Shown here piece after piece: positions 47,943 to 56,987 of a stretch of 64,000 bases of DNA. Made by a program: the position numbers and the translations under genes. Each line of letters begins with the position of its first letter. Position 1 is the stretch's first letter. The stretch spans positions 2,790,001-2,854,000 of the forward strand of contig NZ_CP003915.1 in NCBI RefSeq assembly GCF_000521505.1, given 5' to 3'. The notes under the pieces were generated by a model. It was not told the DNA's origin and ran no database searches. It saw only the letters and a list, made by a program, of their open reading frames with translations. Source of the DNA: Advenella mimigardefordensis DPN7. GTDB taxonomy: Bacteria > Pseudomonadota > Gammaproteobacteria > Burkholderiales > Burkholderiaceae_B.

Positions 47943-48059
47943 GATCGTTCTGTACAAAAGCGAATGGCCCTAAGCATACCACGCCAGATCGCTCTGTTCA
48001 CGCAGGCGAAAACGCCGATACGCTCACTGCGCTGCTTTCAAAAGATTTCGTGCCCGATG

Positions 48060-48348
48060 CTACAAAGCCTCATGCAATTCCCTGAGTATTTCCGGATGTC
48101 GATTGGCAATTTTCAACAACGTCTGAGCAGCACCGGTGGATGCGCGTCGACCTTGCTCCCACTCCTGCAGCGTACGCACAGAAACCCCCATAAGCTTTGC
48201 GAAGGCGTTCTGTGAAAACCCGGCATCAATGCGCCCTGACTACCTCGCTTACGTTGACTTTGGTCGTTCGTGCGAACTCGCGTTTCTTCATTTGACGCAC
48301 CGATTGCAAAAGATCGGCTTCAAATTGCTGCATTTCTTTGTCACTCAT
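48060..48348 (-). pseudogene. Frameshifted HigA/NadS-type antitoxin gene
   Basis: ATG 48348 begins MSDKEMQQFEADLLQSVRQM, reaches TTKVNVSEVVRA and stops at a TGA. Another frame continues at once with RIDAGFSQNAFAKLMGVSV then RTLQEWEQGRRASTGA and ends HPEILRELHEAL at TAG 48060. The joined product is a standard HTH antitoxin of the HigA/NadS type, and loss of two bases (or gain of one) near 48240 explains the break. The preceding frame (SPEFLLKFKNEVSK) ends in an ATGA overlap with this start. It looks like the tail of a RelE/HigB-type toxin, itself cut by an upstream stop, so the whole pair is dead. Confidence 0.75.
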
Positions 48349-48441
48349 TTGGACACCTCATTTTTGAATTTCAGCAAAAATTCGGGAGATAGATTATCGA
48401 ATTTTGCCTACACATTCAACCTATCCAGAATTGCCTCGCTC

Positions 48442-49092
48442 CTAACCCTTCGATGCAGCAAGAAACACCGCCAACTGAGCTTCAAAAGCCCGTTGATACG
48501 CAGGTCGCGCTTCTCCGCGCGCCACATAGCCGGCCAGATTTGGATAGTCGTTCAGGATGCATGAGGAGCGCAACCTGAGCAGCACCGACACCATCATCAG
48601 GTCGCCCACACTGAACTCCCCTTCCAGCCACTGGGCATCACCAAGTCGCTCAGACAGTTGGCGTAGCCGGACGCGTAACCGGTCTTCAAGCATCACATTA
48701 CGCGCTTCATACCAGGGCTTGTCGCGCTCGAAGAGTCTGGCCATGGTGTATTCGACCAGGGGCGGTTCAACGGTATTGAGCGCCGCAAAAATCCAGCCGA
48801 TGCAACGCATACGGGCATTGGCTTCGTCGGGCAACAGACCTGCATGATGTTCGGCAAGATGTAGCAGGATCGCGCCGGACTCAAAGAGTACAAAGTCACC
48901 TTCTTCATAGGTCGGAATCTGGCCAAAGGGATGCAGCGCCATATGCGCGGGTTCCTTCATCGCCTGGAACGATAGAAAACGCACATCATAGGGTTGGCCA
49001 ACTTCTTCCAGCGCCCAGCGCACGCGCGCATCGCGCGCCAGGCCCTTGCCCTGGTCGGGAGATAAGGCAAAAGCCGTGATGAGGGGAATCAT
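48442..49092 (-). CDS. Glutathione S-transferase family protein
   Basis: A 216-residue protein. The N-terminal thioredoxin-like domain (about residues 1-80) contains FGQIPTYEEGDFVLFESGAILLHLAE, with the cis-Pro and the Glu-Ser glutathione-binding pair. An all-helical C-terminal domain follows, with FSVGDLMMVSVLLRL. It probably conjugates or reduces electrophiles with glutathione in the cytosol. ATG 49092 is the only reasonable start. It is a single gene, without operon partners. Confidence 0.9.
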   Translation of the reverse strand: MIPLITAFALSPDQGKGLARDARVRWALEEVGQPYDVRFLSFQAMKEPAHMALHPFGQIPTYEEGDFVLFESGAILLHLAEHHAGLLPDEANARMRCIGWIFAALNTVEPPLVEYTMARLFERDKPWYEARNVMLEDRLRVRLRQLSERLGDAQWLEGEFSVGDLMMVSVLLRLRSSCILNDYPNLAGYVARGEARPAYQRAFEAQLAVFLAASKG

Positions 49093-49216
49093 GAGCAGCT
49101 CCAGATAACCGTTGTGCTGAAATCTTAGCCGCTTTTAGCGCTGCCTGCCAACATCACATTTGTAATTACTGCTCGCCGTTCCGGCCTAGCGCCAGCCATC
49201 ACCTATTTCTGGAGGC

Positions 49217-50365
49217 TTATAGTCGTGAGAGACTGAGCACAACGCCCACCAGCAACGCCGCCGTCGCCGCCAATAACGATAACGCCAGAACCTGCGTAAC
49301 GGCGAAAATGGCGCTGGCGACGAGCGGACCCACAATCTGACCAATGCTGTAGACCACGGTCATCGTTGCAATCAGATTTCCCCTGCCCTGGCTGGCAAGC
49401 CGCTGCCCAGCCGGCATGGCAATCGTTACCGTGCCAAGAAAAGAGCCACCCACCAGCACAGCACTCAGCAGATAACCAGCGGCGCTGGGCCAGACAATGG
49501 GCAAGGCAACACCCATGGCCTGTACCAGCAGATTGGTGGCAAGCGCAGCTCGGGTACCACGCTGCCTATGCCAGTAATGCCATAGGAAACAAGACGGCAC
49601 GGCACTCAAACCAAAGACGGCCCATACCTGTGTGGCGCTCATATCAGGTATAGCGGATTTAACCAACAAAGGCAGGTAGGTTGCCGTGATGATATAACCA
49701 AAACCAGCAAGGCCATAGATCGCGACCAGAGGCAGCGGTTTAACCTCATTCGGTACGAATGCTGATGCAGGCGCTACCCCTTTCGGTTGGGCCGTAGCAC
49801 CAGCAATCAATCCAGGCGCTGCAATCAGCCCCAGAGCCAGGGAGACGACACCCAGCAACAGCCATTGCCCCTGACTATGCAAGCCAAACTGCGCGCCGGC
49901 GGCCAGCAATTCAGCCGACAACGCAATCCCTATACCCACGCCCGCATACAGCAGCGGCGCCCGGTGCATCTGCCCACGATGCGCCAGCAGCCAGAGCGAA
50001 GCGGCCACCATGGCCAGCGCACTGAATACGCCGGCCAGGCCCCGTAGCACGACAATCAATATCACGGAATCAACGACAGCCAATAGTGCCAGACAGGCGA
50101 CCGTACCCGCTGTTGACCACAGGCACAGCCGATGCGCGTGATGCGGACGTGCCCAAATGGCCAATAGCGCACCCAGCAGATAGCCTGCGTAATTGGCCGA
50201 AGCGGCAAGGCTGCCGGCTTGCAGATCCAGCAGACCTTCTTCCACCATATGCGGATAAATCGCAGTGAACGCGAAACGTCCGAATCCCATGCCAATCGCC
50301 ATAATGAGTGCGGCTTCGAACGCTGAACGCAAACCCGGGCTGAACCGGGACGCTGTCTGTGTCAT
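49217..50365 (-). CDS. YbfB/YjiJ-family MFS transporter
   Basis: A 382-residue inner-membrane protein with about 12 helices. The N-terminal GMGFGRFAFTAIYPHMVEEGLL and ASANYAGYLLGALLAIWARP match the YbfB/YjiJ branch of the major facilitator superfamily. Function in this branch is poorly known; efflux is likely. Its ATG overlaps the stop of the LysR gene by four bases (50362-50365), so the transporter and regulator are one operon, transcribed away from the nitronate monooxygenase-like gene. Confidence 0.88.
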   Translation of the reverse strand: MTQTASRFSPGLRSAFEAALIMAIGMGFGRFAFTAIYPHMVEEGLLDLQAGSLAASANYAGYLLGALLAIWARPHHAHRLCLWSTAGTVACLALLAVVDSVILIVVLRGLAGVFSALAMVAASLWLLAHRGQMHRAPLLYAGVGIGIALSAELLAAGAQFGLHSQGQWLLLGVVSLALGLIAAPGLIAGATAQPKGVAPASAFVPNEVKPLPLVAIYGLAGFGYIITATYLPLLVKSAIPDMSATQVWAVFGLSAVPSCFLWHYWHRQRGTRAALATNLLVQAMGVALPIVWPSAAGYLLSAVLVGGSFLGTVTIAMPAGQRLASQGRGNLIATMTVVYSIGQIVGPLVASAIFAVTQVLALSLLAATAALLVGVVLSLSRL

Positions 50366-51237
50366 ACCGGCACCCCATCCAGTTGTTCAAGCAGATGCTG
50401 AAAGGCCGGGACATCGTAGCCGGTCCGCCAGACCAGGCATGTGTCAGCATGTCCTAACGGGAGTGTCTTCAATCCGGTCGGCGTTTTCGTTAAGGATAGA
50501 ACGCTTTCCGGTAGCAACGCCACGCAGGCGCCCGCTGCCACGCAGGCAATCATGCCATGATAGGAGCCAAGCTCCTGAACTTTCCATTCGGGGTCTTCAG
50601 CAACGCCCAGCGCTTCTTGCGCGATGGCCCGATAAGTACAGCCCGCCTTGAATGCAGCCAGTGAACGCGTGCGCACCTGTGCTGGCGCATTCACTCCCGC
50701 TTCGCTCTCGGGGAGCAGCAACACAAGCGACTCTCGCCATATCGGCTTCGCAGACAAACCCAGTTCAGCCAGCGCACCCGCCCCCTGCAATGCGGATGGC
50801 AGCGCCGCGAAGGCGCAATCCTGGCCACCGGTGCGCACCTGTTCCAGCAACGAGCCGGATGTACCGGTCATCACCTGCAATTCCGTGCCAGGAAAATCGA
50901 CGTGATACGCCGCCAGCACGGCCGGCAGCCTGCTGGCAGCGGTGCTTTCCATACAGCCGATATGCAACACCCCGCCATGCTCACCACCCGTCACCACTTG
51001 TCGGGCCTCATCTGCAAGCATCAGCATACGCCGGGCATAGTCCAGAAAACGCTCTCCCGCCACGGACAGCGTCAGCCGCTTGCCGGTACGTACAAACAGC
51101 GGCACACCCAGATCCGATTCCAGTTGCTGAATACGGGTTGTGACGTTCGACGGCGCCCGTCCCAGCCGGGCCGAAGCCTGAGTAATACTTGAGTCGGCCG
51201 CCACTGCAATAAAAATACGCAGGGATTCGAGATTCAT
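50362..51237 (-). CDS. LysR-family regulator next to a nitronate monooxygenase-like gene
   Basis: A 291-residue regulator with N-terminal winged helix (MNLESLRIFIAVAADSSITQAS; GRAPSNVTTRIQQLESDLGVPLFVRTGKRL) and a type 2 periplasmic-like effector domain. The start is ATG 51237; GTG 51249 is also in frame. It overlaps the MFS gene downstream and faces an oxidoreductase gene across 95 AT-rich bases with three evenly spaced TATTC half-sites. It likely controls both sides. Confidence 0.92.
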   Translation of the reverse strand: MNLESLRIFIAVAADSSITQASARLGRAPSNVTTRIQQLESDLGVPLFVRTGKRLTLSVAGERFLDYARRMLMLADEARQVVTGGEHGGVLHIGCMESTAASRLPAVLAAYHVDFPGTELQVMTGTSGSLLEQVRTGGQDCAFAALPSALQGAGALAELGLSAKPIWRESLVLLLPESEAGVNAPAQVRTRSLAAFKAGCTYRAIAQEALGVAEDPEWKVQELGSYHGMIACVAAGACVALLPESVLSLTKTPTGLKTLPLGHADTCLVWRTGYDVPAFQHLLEQLDGVPV

Positions 51238-51242
51238 TTTTA

Positions 51243-51309
51243 TATTCACAATAAAAGAATAATAATGATATTATATTCTTTAAATAAGAATATTAAAAGA
51301 CGAATATTC
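51243..51309. promoter_or_regulatory. Three phased TATTC half-sites, candidate LysR operator
   Basis: TATTC occurs at 51243, 51274 and 51305, exactly 31 bases apart each time (about three helical turns). The second and third belong to inverted repeats: AGAATA-N12-TATTCT (51256-51279) and GAATATT-N8-AATATTC (51288-51309). They lie between the LysR gene and the divergent oxidoreductase gene. Confidence 0.5.
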
Positions 51310-51332
51310 ACTTTTTCTGATAAGGAATCATC

Positions 51333-52415
51333 ATGACCCATTCGCATTCGTTCACCGCAAGGCTGGACATTCAGCCCATCATCCAGGCACCAATGGCGGG
51401 CGTATCTACGCCGCAACTGGCTGCCGCCGTTTCCAGTGCGGGTGGCTTGGGTTCACTGGGCATCGGCGCCAGTACAGCCACGCAGGCCGCCCTGATGATC
51501 GATGAAACGCGGGCATTAACCTCGCGGCCATTTAACGTGAATGTATTCTGCCATGCCCCGGCAGCTCGGAACGTACAACGCGAAGACGCCTGGCTACGCC
51601 ATCTGGCACCATTGTTTGCGGGCGTGGACGCACAAACGCCGATAGCCCTGGACGAAATCTATAAAAGCTTTATTGACGGCACAGAGGTTTTTGAACTCTT
51701 GCTGCAAAAACGCCCTGCTGTTGTCAGCTTTCATTTTGGCTTACCGTCAATGGAACAGATCAACGCCCTGCGAGCGGCAGGCATCTTCACACTCGCCACT
51801 GCAACCAGCCTGGCAGAAGCCGCGAGCATAGAGGCTAGCGGAATCGACGCCATCATCGCGCAGGGCGTTGAAGCCGGCGGCCATCGGGGCGTCTTCAATC
51901 CCGACGGACCGGATGAACAGCTTGGCACCACTGCATTGCTAAGCTTGTTGTTGAAACATACGAAGTTGCCTGTGATTGCCGCCGGCGGGATCATGGATGG
52001 ACGAGGAATTCAGGCAGCGCTGGCTGCCGGCGCAGCCGCAGCACAACTGGGCACCGCCTTCGTACTGTGCCCCGAATCCAGCGCCAATACCGCCTACCGG
52101 AGCGCGCTCAAAAGTGAAGCAGCTGCAACAACGCGCCTGACCAGCGCGTTCTCGGGACGGCCCGCGCGTGGCATCGCCAATTCCTTCATCACTCATTGCG
52201 AAAAATCAGGCAGCCCGCGCCCCGCCGCTTATCCGGTAGCCTACGACGCAGCCAAGCAATTGAATACCGTCGCCGCAAAACAGGGAAACAACAGCTTCGC
52301 GGCGCACTGGGCCGGTACAGGCGCCCCGCTGGCGCGCGCGTTGCCTGCAGCACAATTGCTCGCAACATTAATTGAGGAAATGCAGCAGGCGCAGCAAACG
52401 GTCAAACATCAATGA
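51333..52415 (+). CDS. Nitronate monooxygenase-like FMN oxidoreductase
   Basis: A 360-residue TIM-barrel flavoprotein of the 2-nitropropane dioxygenase family. IIQAPMAGVSTPQLAAAVSSAGGLGSLGIG is the N-terminal signature, QGVEAGGHRG holds the catalytic His, and PVIAAGGIMDGRGIQAALAAGAAAAQLGTAF is the FMN phosphate site. It probably oxidises alkyl nitronates to carbonyl compounds and nitrite, or is a related enoyl reductase. It is transcribed divergently from the LysR/MFS operon, which suggests regulated detoxification. Confidence 0.9.
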   Translation: MTHSHSFTARLDIQPIIQAPMAGVSTPQLAAAVSSAGGLGSLGIGASTATQAALMIDETRALTSRPFNVNVFCHAPAARNVQREDAWLRHLAPLFAGVDAQTPIALDEIYKSFIDGTEVFELLLQKRPAVVSFHFGLPSMEQINALRAAGIFTLATATSLAEAASIEASGIDAIIAQGVEAGGHRGVFNPDGPDEQLGTTALLSLLLKHTKLPVIAAGGIMDGRGIQAALAAGAAAAQLGTAFVLCPESSANTAYRSALKSEAAATTRLTSAFSGRPARGIANSFITHCEKSGSPRPAAYPVAYDAAKQLNTVAAKQGNNSFAAHWAGTGAPLARALPAAQLLATLIEEMQQAQQTVKHQ

Positions 52416-52421
52416 ACGACA

Positions 52422-52446
52422 GGCCTTGCCCAGCACGGGCAAGGCC
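52422..52446. terminator. Hairpin between convergent genes
   Basis: GGCCTTGCCC and GGGCAAGGCC form a perfect 10-base-pair stem with loop AGCAC, 7 bases after the oxidoreductase stop and 30 bases before the end of the convergent acyl-CoA dehydrogenase gene. It lacks a T run, so it is either a weak bidirectional terminator or a transcript-end stabilising hairpin. Confidence 0.5.
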
Positions 52447-52475
52447 AATGCATTGAATCGACCTGATCGTCCAGA

Positions 52476-54278
52476 TTAAAACAGCTCGGCCGGCAAGCCC
52501 ATCAAACATGCATGCCCGGTTTGTACTCGCACCTTTAATGACGCTATCATAGGTAGCTCCCGATCAAACCAATACTGAGCAAGGTGCAATTTACGTTGAC
52601 TGAACGCATCCTGAGGGCTGGATCGAAGACGTGCTTCCGCGCGCAGCGCCATCAACAACCACATATAGCCACAAGAAAAAATGCCGATCATCGTCAGAAA
52701 ATCATACGATGACGCACCGGCATCATAAGCGTCTCGGCTATCATCAAGAAACCAGCGCCCACACTCCTCTAGTATTTGTAAGGCAGCCATCAGCGCATCT
52801 GCATGAGGCAAAAGTGAGCTGTCGGGGCCAATATTCTGCCCCGCTTCCCGTACCATGCTCAGGAAGGAAAAAAACGCAACTCCGTTGTCTGCGCCCAACT
52901 TACGCAGCACGAGGTCAAGCGCCTGCACACCGTTGGCTCCCTCATACAATTGAAAGATACGCCCATCTCGCACCAATTGTTCGACGCCATTTTCGCGAAT
53001 ATAACCATGGCCGCCCATCAATTGCATCGCATCGTTGGACGATTCAAATGCACGATCGCTGAAAAAGGCTTTGATCACCGGCGTCAAAAATCGTCCGACA
53101 GCACCGCGCCGTGCTCGCTCTCCGCTACCGGCTTCATCCAGCCAGCCACGCACCAGTAATCCCAGCGCACGCCCGGCCTCGATAAAAGAGGCCTGCTTAA
53201 TCAACAGCCGCCGCACGTCTGGATGAACAATAATCGGATCAGCCGGCGCGCCGCTGCGATCAGCCGGATTGCCTGCCCGTCCCGCCAGCCTTTCACGCGC
53301 ATAATTGGCCGCATGGGTATAGGCGCGCTGGGCGCTGGCCAGCGCCTGCAGGCCGGTTCCCAGCCGAGCCGAATTCATCATTTCGAACATACCCCTCATG
53401 CCTGAAGAGGATGTACATGTGCCGGTATCGCTACGGCCCAAACGATAGCCAATCGAACCCTCAAAGTTGAGAGTGCAGGTGGCATTGCCCTTCAGTCCCA
53501 TCTTGTGCTCAACCCCGCCTACTTGCACGCCATTGGCTGCGCCAAGTGCACCTGAAATCGGGTCAACCTTGAATTTGGGCACCAGAAACAAGCTCACTGA
53601 AGACAGATCGTTTGAATAGGCACCATTTTCATCCGGCAGTTTTGCTAATACCAGGTGAATGATATTGTCTGCCAGATCGTGATCGCCACCGGAAATGAAT
53701 ATTTTCGTTCCCGTCAGACGATAGGTGCCATCCTCCTCCGGCCTGGCCCGGGTCGTCATCAGGCGCAGATCGGTGCCGCAATGTGGCTCGGTCAGGCACA
53801 TGGTTCCCGTCCATTTTCCGGCAACCATGAACGGCACAACATGTTCCAGCATCCAGGGTGCGCCGTTGCGTCGGATAGTGGCATGGGCACCATTGGTCAG
53901 GCCGGAATACAGGCCCAGCGAATTGCAGGAAGACGATGCAAACTCCCGTACTGCCTGTCCGATCAGTTCTGACAGGCCCGCACCACCAAACTCCGCCGGC
54001 GCAGCAACGCTATTCCATCCCGCATCAAGAAAGGCAGCATAAGCCTGCCGGAACCCGGCGGGCGTGGTCACGGCACCATCCCGAAACACGCATCCCTGTT
54101 CATCCCCCACCGTATCCAGCGGCGCCCAGACCTCCTGGAAGAACCGGGCAGCCTCGTCCAGAATCTGCCGGACGTCGTCGCCCGACAGATCTGAATCGGC
54201 CTGTTCCAGTTCGGGACCAATCACCTCATCCAGGAGAAAAACGAACTCCTCGACTGGCGCGATATACTCAGTAGCCAT
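52476..54278 (-). CDS. Acyl-CoA dehydrogenase, long FadE-like type
   Basis: A 600-residue flavoprotein, about 200 residues longer than short-chain members because of the extra C-terminal domain (after about residue 470). Motifs are FMVAGKWTGTMCLTEPHCGTDL (FAD and substrate contacts) and DAMQLMGGHGYIRENGVEQLVRDGRIFQLYEGANGVQALDLV. It introduces a double bond into an acyl-CoA and passes electrons to the electron-transfer flavoprotein. It is the last gene of the long minus-strand operon, 40 bases after the crotonase stop. Confidence 0.93.
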   Translation of the reverse strand: MATEYIAPVEEFVFLLDEVIGPELEQADSDLSGDDVRQILDEAARFFQEVWAPLDTVGDEQGCVFRDGAVTTPAGFRQAYAAFLDAGWNSVAAPAEFGGAGLSELIGQAVREFASSSCNSLGLYSGLTNGAHATIRRNGAPWMLEHVVPFMVAGKWTGTMCLTEPHCGTDLRLMTTRARPEEDGTYRLTGTKIFISGGDHDLADNIIHLVLAKLPDENGAYSNDLSSVSLFLVPKFKVDPISGALGAANGVQVGGVEHKMGLKGNATCTLNFEGSIGYRLGRSDTGTCTSSSGMRGMFEMMNSARLGTGLQALASAQRAYTHAANYARERLAGRAGNPADRSGAPADPIIVHPDVRRLLIKQASFIEAGRALGLLVRGWLDEAGSGERARRGAVGRFLTPVIKAFFSDRAFESSNDAMQLMGGHGYIRENGVEQLVRDGRIFQLYEGANGVQALDLVLRKLGADNGVAFFSFLSMVREAGQNIGPDSSLLPHADALMAALQILEECGRWFLDDSRDAYDAGASSYDFLTMIGIFSCGYMWLLMALRAEARLRSSPQDAFSQRKLHLAQYWFDRELPMIASLKVRVQTGHACLMGLPAELF

Positions 54279-54318
54279 AAAAATCCTTGGTCATTATCAA
54301 CAGAAACAGACGCATTCT

Positions 54319-55107
54319 TTATCGGCCCTGGAAATTGGCTTCACGACGCTCCACGAAGGATTTGATGCCTTCTTTAAAGTCCTCGGTCGCAAACACTTTT
54401 TCACGAATCGACGGCACAATATCAATCGCCGTTTTCTCGCCATGCTCAATGAAAGTCAGCGCCGCCTGCTTGGTCACCTGCAGACCGATAGGAGCAACCT
54501 TGCAGATCAGCCGCGCAATCTCCATCGCACGCTCTCGATGCTTGCCAAATGGATGCACTTCCTGCACAAAGCCGCAACGGTAAGCTTCCTGCGCGTCGAA
54601 CTCGTCGCACAGGAACAAGTGATACATGGCATTGCCCCAGCCGGTCCGCGTCAGATAGCGATAGTGCGCGCCGCCCAAAGGCGCAATACCGCGCTTGGAC
54701 TCAAGCTGGCAGAAGCGTGCGGTATCTGCCGCAATCACGATATCTGACGCCAGCATTTGTTCGATACCAATCGTGTATGTAATTCCGTGTACAACTGAAA
54801 TGACCGGTTTTTTGCAACGGCGTTTAAGGCCGAAAGGGTCCACCTGTGTCGCCGGAATGGGTTTAGCGGTTGCCGTGGGACCAAAAAATTTGGGCATATC
54901 CAGGCCCGCTGTCGTGTGTTCGCCGGCCGGATCCAGCACGGCAACCCACAAACTATCGTCATCATCAAACGTCGTCAGATGCTGCGACAGCTGCATCATG
55001 AGTTCTGGCGTAATGGCATTTTTTTTAGCCACGTTATTCAGGGAGATGACCGCAATGTGACCTTCAATCGTTAAGGTCACTTCGGGGGTATTGATTTCAT
55101 TTGTCAT
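54319..55107 (-). CDS. Enoyl-CoA hydratase/isomerase (crotonase)
   Basis: A 262-residue crotonase. Oxyanion-hole segments are AGEHTTAGLDMPKFF (about residues 63-77) and VHGITYTIGIEQMLASDIVIA (about 103-123). The first catalytic Glu position seems kept (CQLESKRGI), while the second is Tyr (NAMYHLFL). The oxyanion region is less glycine-rich than usual, which hints at a special substrate. Gene order is Bug receptor, this gene, acyl-CoA dehydrogenase. Confidence 0.87.
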   Translation of the reverse strand: MTNEINTPEVTLTIEGHIAVISLNNVAKKNAITPELMMQLSQHLTTFDDDDSLWVAVLDPAGEHTTAGLDMPKFFGPTATAKPIPATQVDPFGLKRRCKKPVISVVHGITYTIGIEQMLASDIVIAADTARFCQLESKRGIAPLGGAHYRYLTRTGWGNAMYHLFLCDEFDAQEAYRCGFVQEVHPFGKHRERAMEIARLICKVAPIGLQVTKQAALTFIEHGEKTAIDIVPSIREKVFATEDFKEGIKSFVERREANFQGR

Positions 55108-55191
55108 GATATTGATTCCTCTAAAAAATAAAAATGCATGTCACTGCCAGATCAAAATTGCATTGCACCCGAACGTATCGGGCTGCCGGCA

Positions 55192-56181
55192 CTACGCGCC
55201 GGGTTTGTATTCAAGTTTGGTGACCAGCTGCGCCCAGTCGGCATTCTGTTTGCGAACGTAGGCATCCATTTGTTCAGGTGTCATGGCCGCTGGCGGCAAT
55301 ACGCCAAGCATCGGAAGCCGTTCCCTGAATTCTGCCGATGCGGCGACCTGTTCGATCGTGGTGTTAAGCAATGTAACGATCTCGGTAGGCGTATTTACCG
55401 GTGCAAATACGCCAAAAAAACCACTGATCGCTTCCAGTGCCGGATATCCGAGTTCACGGAACGTCGGAACGTCTGGTGCATAAGGACTACGTTCAGGACT
55501 GGATGCGCCCAGCGCCAGCGCATGGCCGGCTTTAACCTGTTCCATACCTGGTGTATACGCATCAAAAATCAATTGAATATGGCCACCCACCAATGCCTGC
55601 AAGGCCGGCCCCCCTCCCGAAAAAGGAATGTGATCCATTTGAATGCCCGCCTCGTGATCAAGAATAAGGCCGCCAAAATGACCTTGCGTACCTGCACCGT
55701 AAGAACCATAGGCAATCTTGCCCGGGTGCGCCTTGATCCACTGGACCAGATCAGGAAGGGTTTTAGCTGGTATGGACGGATGCGCATAGAGAAATAGAGG
55801 CGTGCGTCCGACTACAGCTACCGACCGTAGCGTACTCAGCGGGTCGAATTTGATCGAAATCGTATGCGGTATCAGCGTTGCCGTGCTGCCAGTCGTCAGC
55901 ATGAGCGTGGTACCGTCGGGCCGGGCACGCGCCACCTGCCCGGCCGCAATCGTGCCGGACGCCCCCGGTTTGTTTTCGACAACCACCGGCACCTTCAGCA
56001 GCGTACTCATACCCTGCGCGATTGCCCTTGCCAGCACATCCGTTGTTCCGCCTGCATTGAAAGGCACCAGAATATGCAGCGGCTTATTATCGGGCAGGGA
56101 CGCCTTTGCGAGCGCGCGCGCGGACCAGCCCGGCGAGACCAGTGCCGCCAGCAACGCCTTGTTGACCGTTCGTCTGTTCAT
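55192..56181 (-). CDS. Bug/TctC-family periplasmic substrate-binding protein
   Basis: A 329-residue receptor. A Tat-like or Sec signal (RRTVNKALLAALVSPGWSARALA) precedes NKPLHILVPFNAGGTTDVLARAIAQ. ENKPGASGTIAAGQVARARPDGTTL and IPFSGGGPALQALVGGHIQLIFD are typical. The paired Arg in the signal is not a full twin-arginine motif. It lies inside the long CoA-catabolism operon, with a second Bug gene 2.8 kb upstream. TctA and TctB are absent here. It would bind a small carboxylic acid. Confidence 0.92.
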   Translation of the reverse strand: MNRRTVNKALLAALVSPGWSARALAKASLPDNKPLHILVPFNAGGTTDVLARAIAQGMSTLLKVPVVVENKPGASGTIAAGQVARARPDGTTLMLTTGSTATLIPHTISIKFDPLSTLRSVAVVGRTPLFLYAHPSIPAKTLPDLVQWIKAHPGKIAYGSYGAGTQGHFGGLILDHEAGIQMDHIPFSGGGPALQALVGGHIQLIFDAYTPGMEQVKAGHALALGASSPERSPYAPDVPTFRELGYPALEAISGFFGVFAPVNTPTEIVTLLNTTIEQVAASAEFRERLPMLGVLPPAAMTPEQMDAYVRKQNADWAQLVTKLEYKPGA

Positions 56182-56228
56182 GTTATTGTGCTCCTGTTTG
56201 TTTTTATTTCAATTGTGAATATCATCGT

Positions 56229-56987
56229 TTATGTCCGTTTGGAACCTGAGCGATTCAAAAACTGTCTGAAAATGCCCTGGGCCTGCTCTGAGCGGCGCAG
56301 GCGATCCAGCAAGGGGCTTTCAATCGCCATACGCTCCAATGCCTGCTCGGTGTGCTGCATGCGCAGCAGCTTGCGTGTCTCCTGTAATGCCAGAGCCGGG
56401 CGGGCTGCGTATTGATTGGCAATCTGCTGCGCGGTCTCCTGCAGCTTCTCCGATTTAACAACGGCATTGACAAAACCCGCATCCAGCGCTGCCTGCGCGT
56501 CGATCATGTCGCCCAGCATCAGCCACTCATCGGCCCTGCGCCGCCCCACAAATGAGCGCAATAACGCTGTCGACCCGAACTCCGGACTCAAACCCAGATC
56601 CACAAAGGGAAAACGCAGTTTCACGTCGGCAGCGACAATCACGTGATCACAATGAATCAGCATGGTGGCGCCAATACCCACGGCATAGCCCTGTACACTG
56701 GCCACCACCGGCTTGGTTAGCGCAAGCAGCGCTTTCATGAATCCGGACGCCACCGATTCGGTTCCCGGCGTGCCTGCCTGGACAAACAGACTGACGTCAT
56801 TACCACTCGTAAAATCGCTTCCTGCACCGGTCATATGAAGCACGCGAACGGCGTCATTGTCCTGCGCCTGCTGTAGCACATCGATCAGCGCCGCATACAT
56901 ATCTGCGGTAAACGCATTCTTTTTCTCAGGGCGGTCGAACACCACATTCAGCACCCCATCAGACACGTGTGTAGAAATATTATTCAC
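56229..56987 (-). CDS. Enoyl-CoA hydratase/isomerase (crotonase)
   Basis: A crotonase of about 252 residues from the GTG start at 56987. That start follows a GGAG ribosome site by 8 bases and overlaps the CoA ligase stop by 8; the open frame reaches 57050, deep inside the ligase gene. Oxyanion-hole segments are GAGSDFTSGNDVSLF and VQGYAVGIGATMLIHCDHVIVA. At the catalytic positions FPFVDLGL and RADEWLML are seen, so the first Glu may be replaced. It may be an isomerase. Confidence 0.87.
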   Translation of the reverse strand: MNNISTHVSDGVLNVVFDRPEKKNAFTADMYAALIDVLQQAQDNDAVRVLHMTGAGSDFTSGNDVSLFVQAGTPGTESVASGFMKALLALTKPVVASVQGYAVGIGATMLIHCDHVIVAADVKLRFPFVDLGLSPEFGSTALLRSFVGRRRADEWLMLGDMIDAQAALDAGFVNAVVKSEKLQETAQQIANQYAARPALALQETRKLLRMQHTEQALERMAIESPLLDRLRRSEQAQGIFRQFLNRSGSKRT

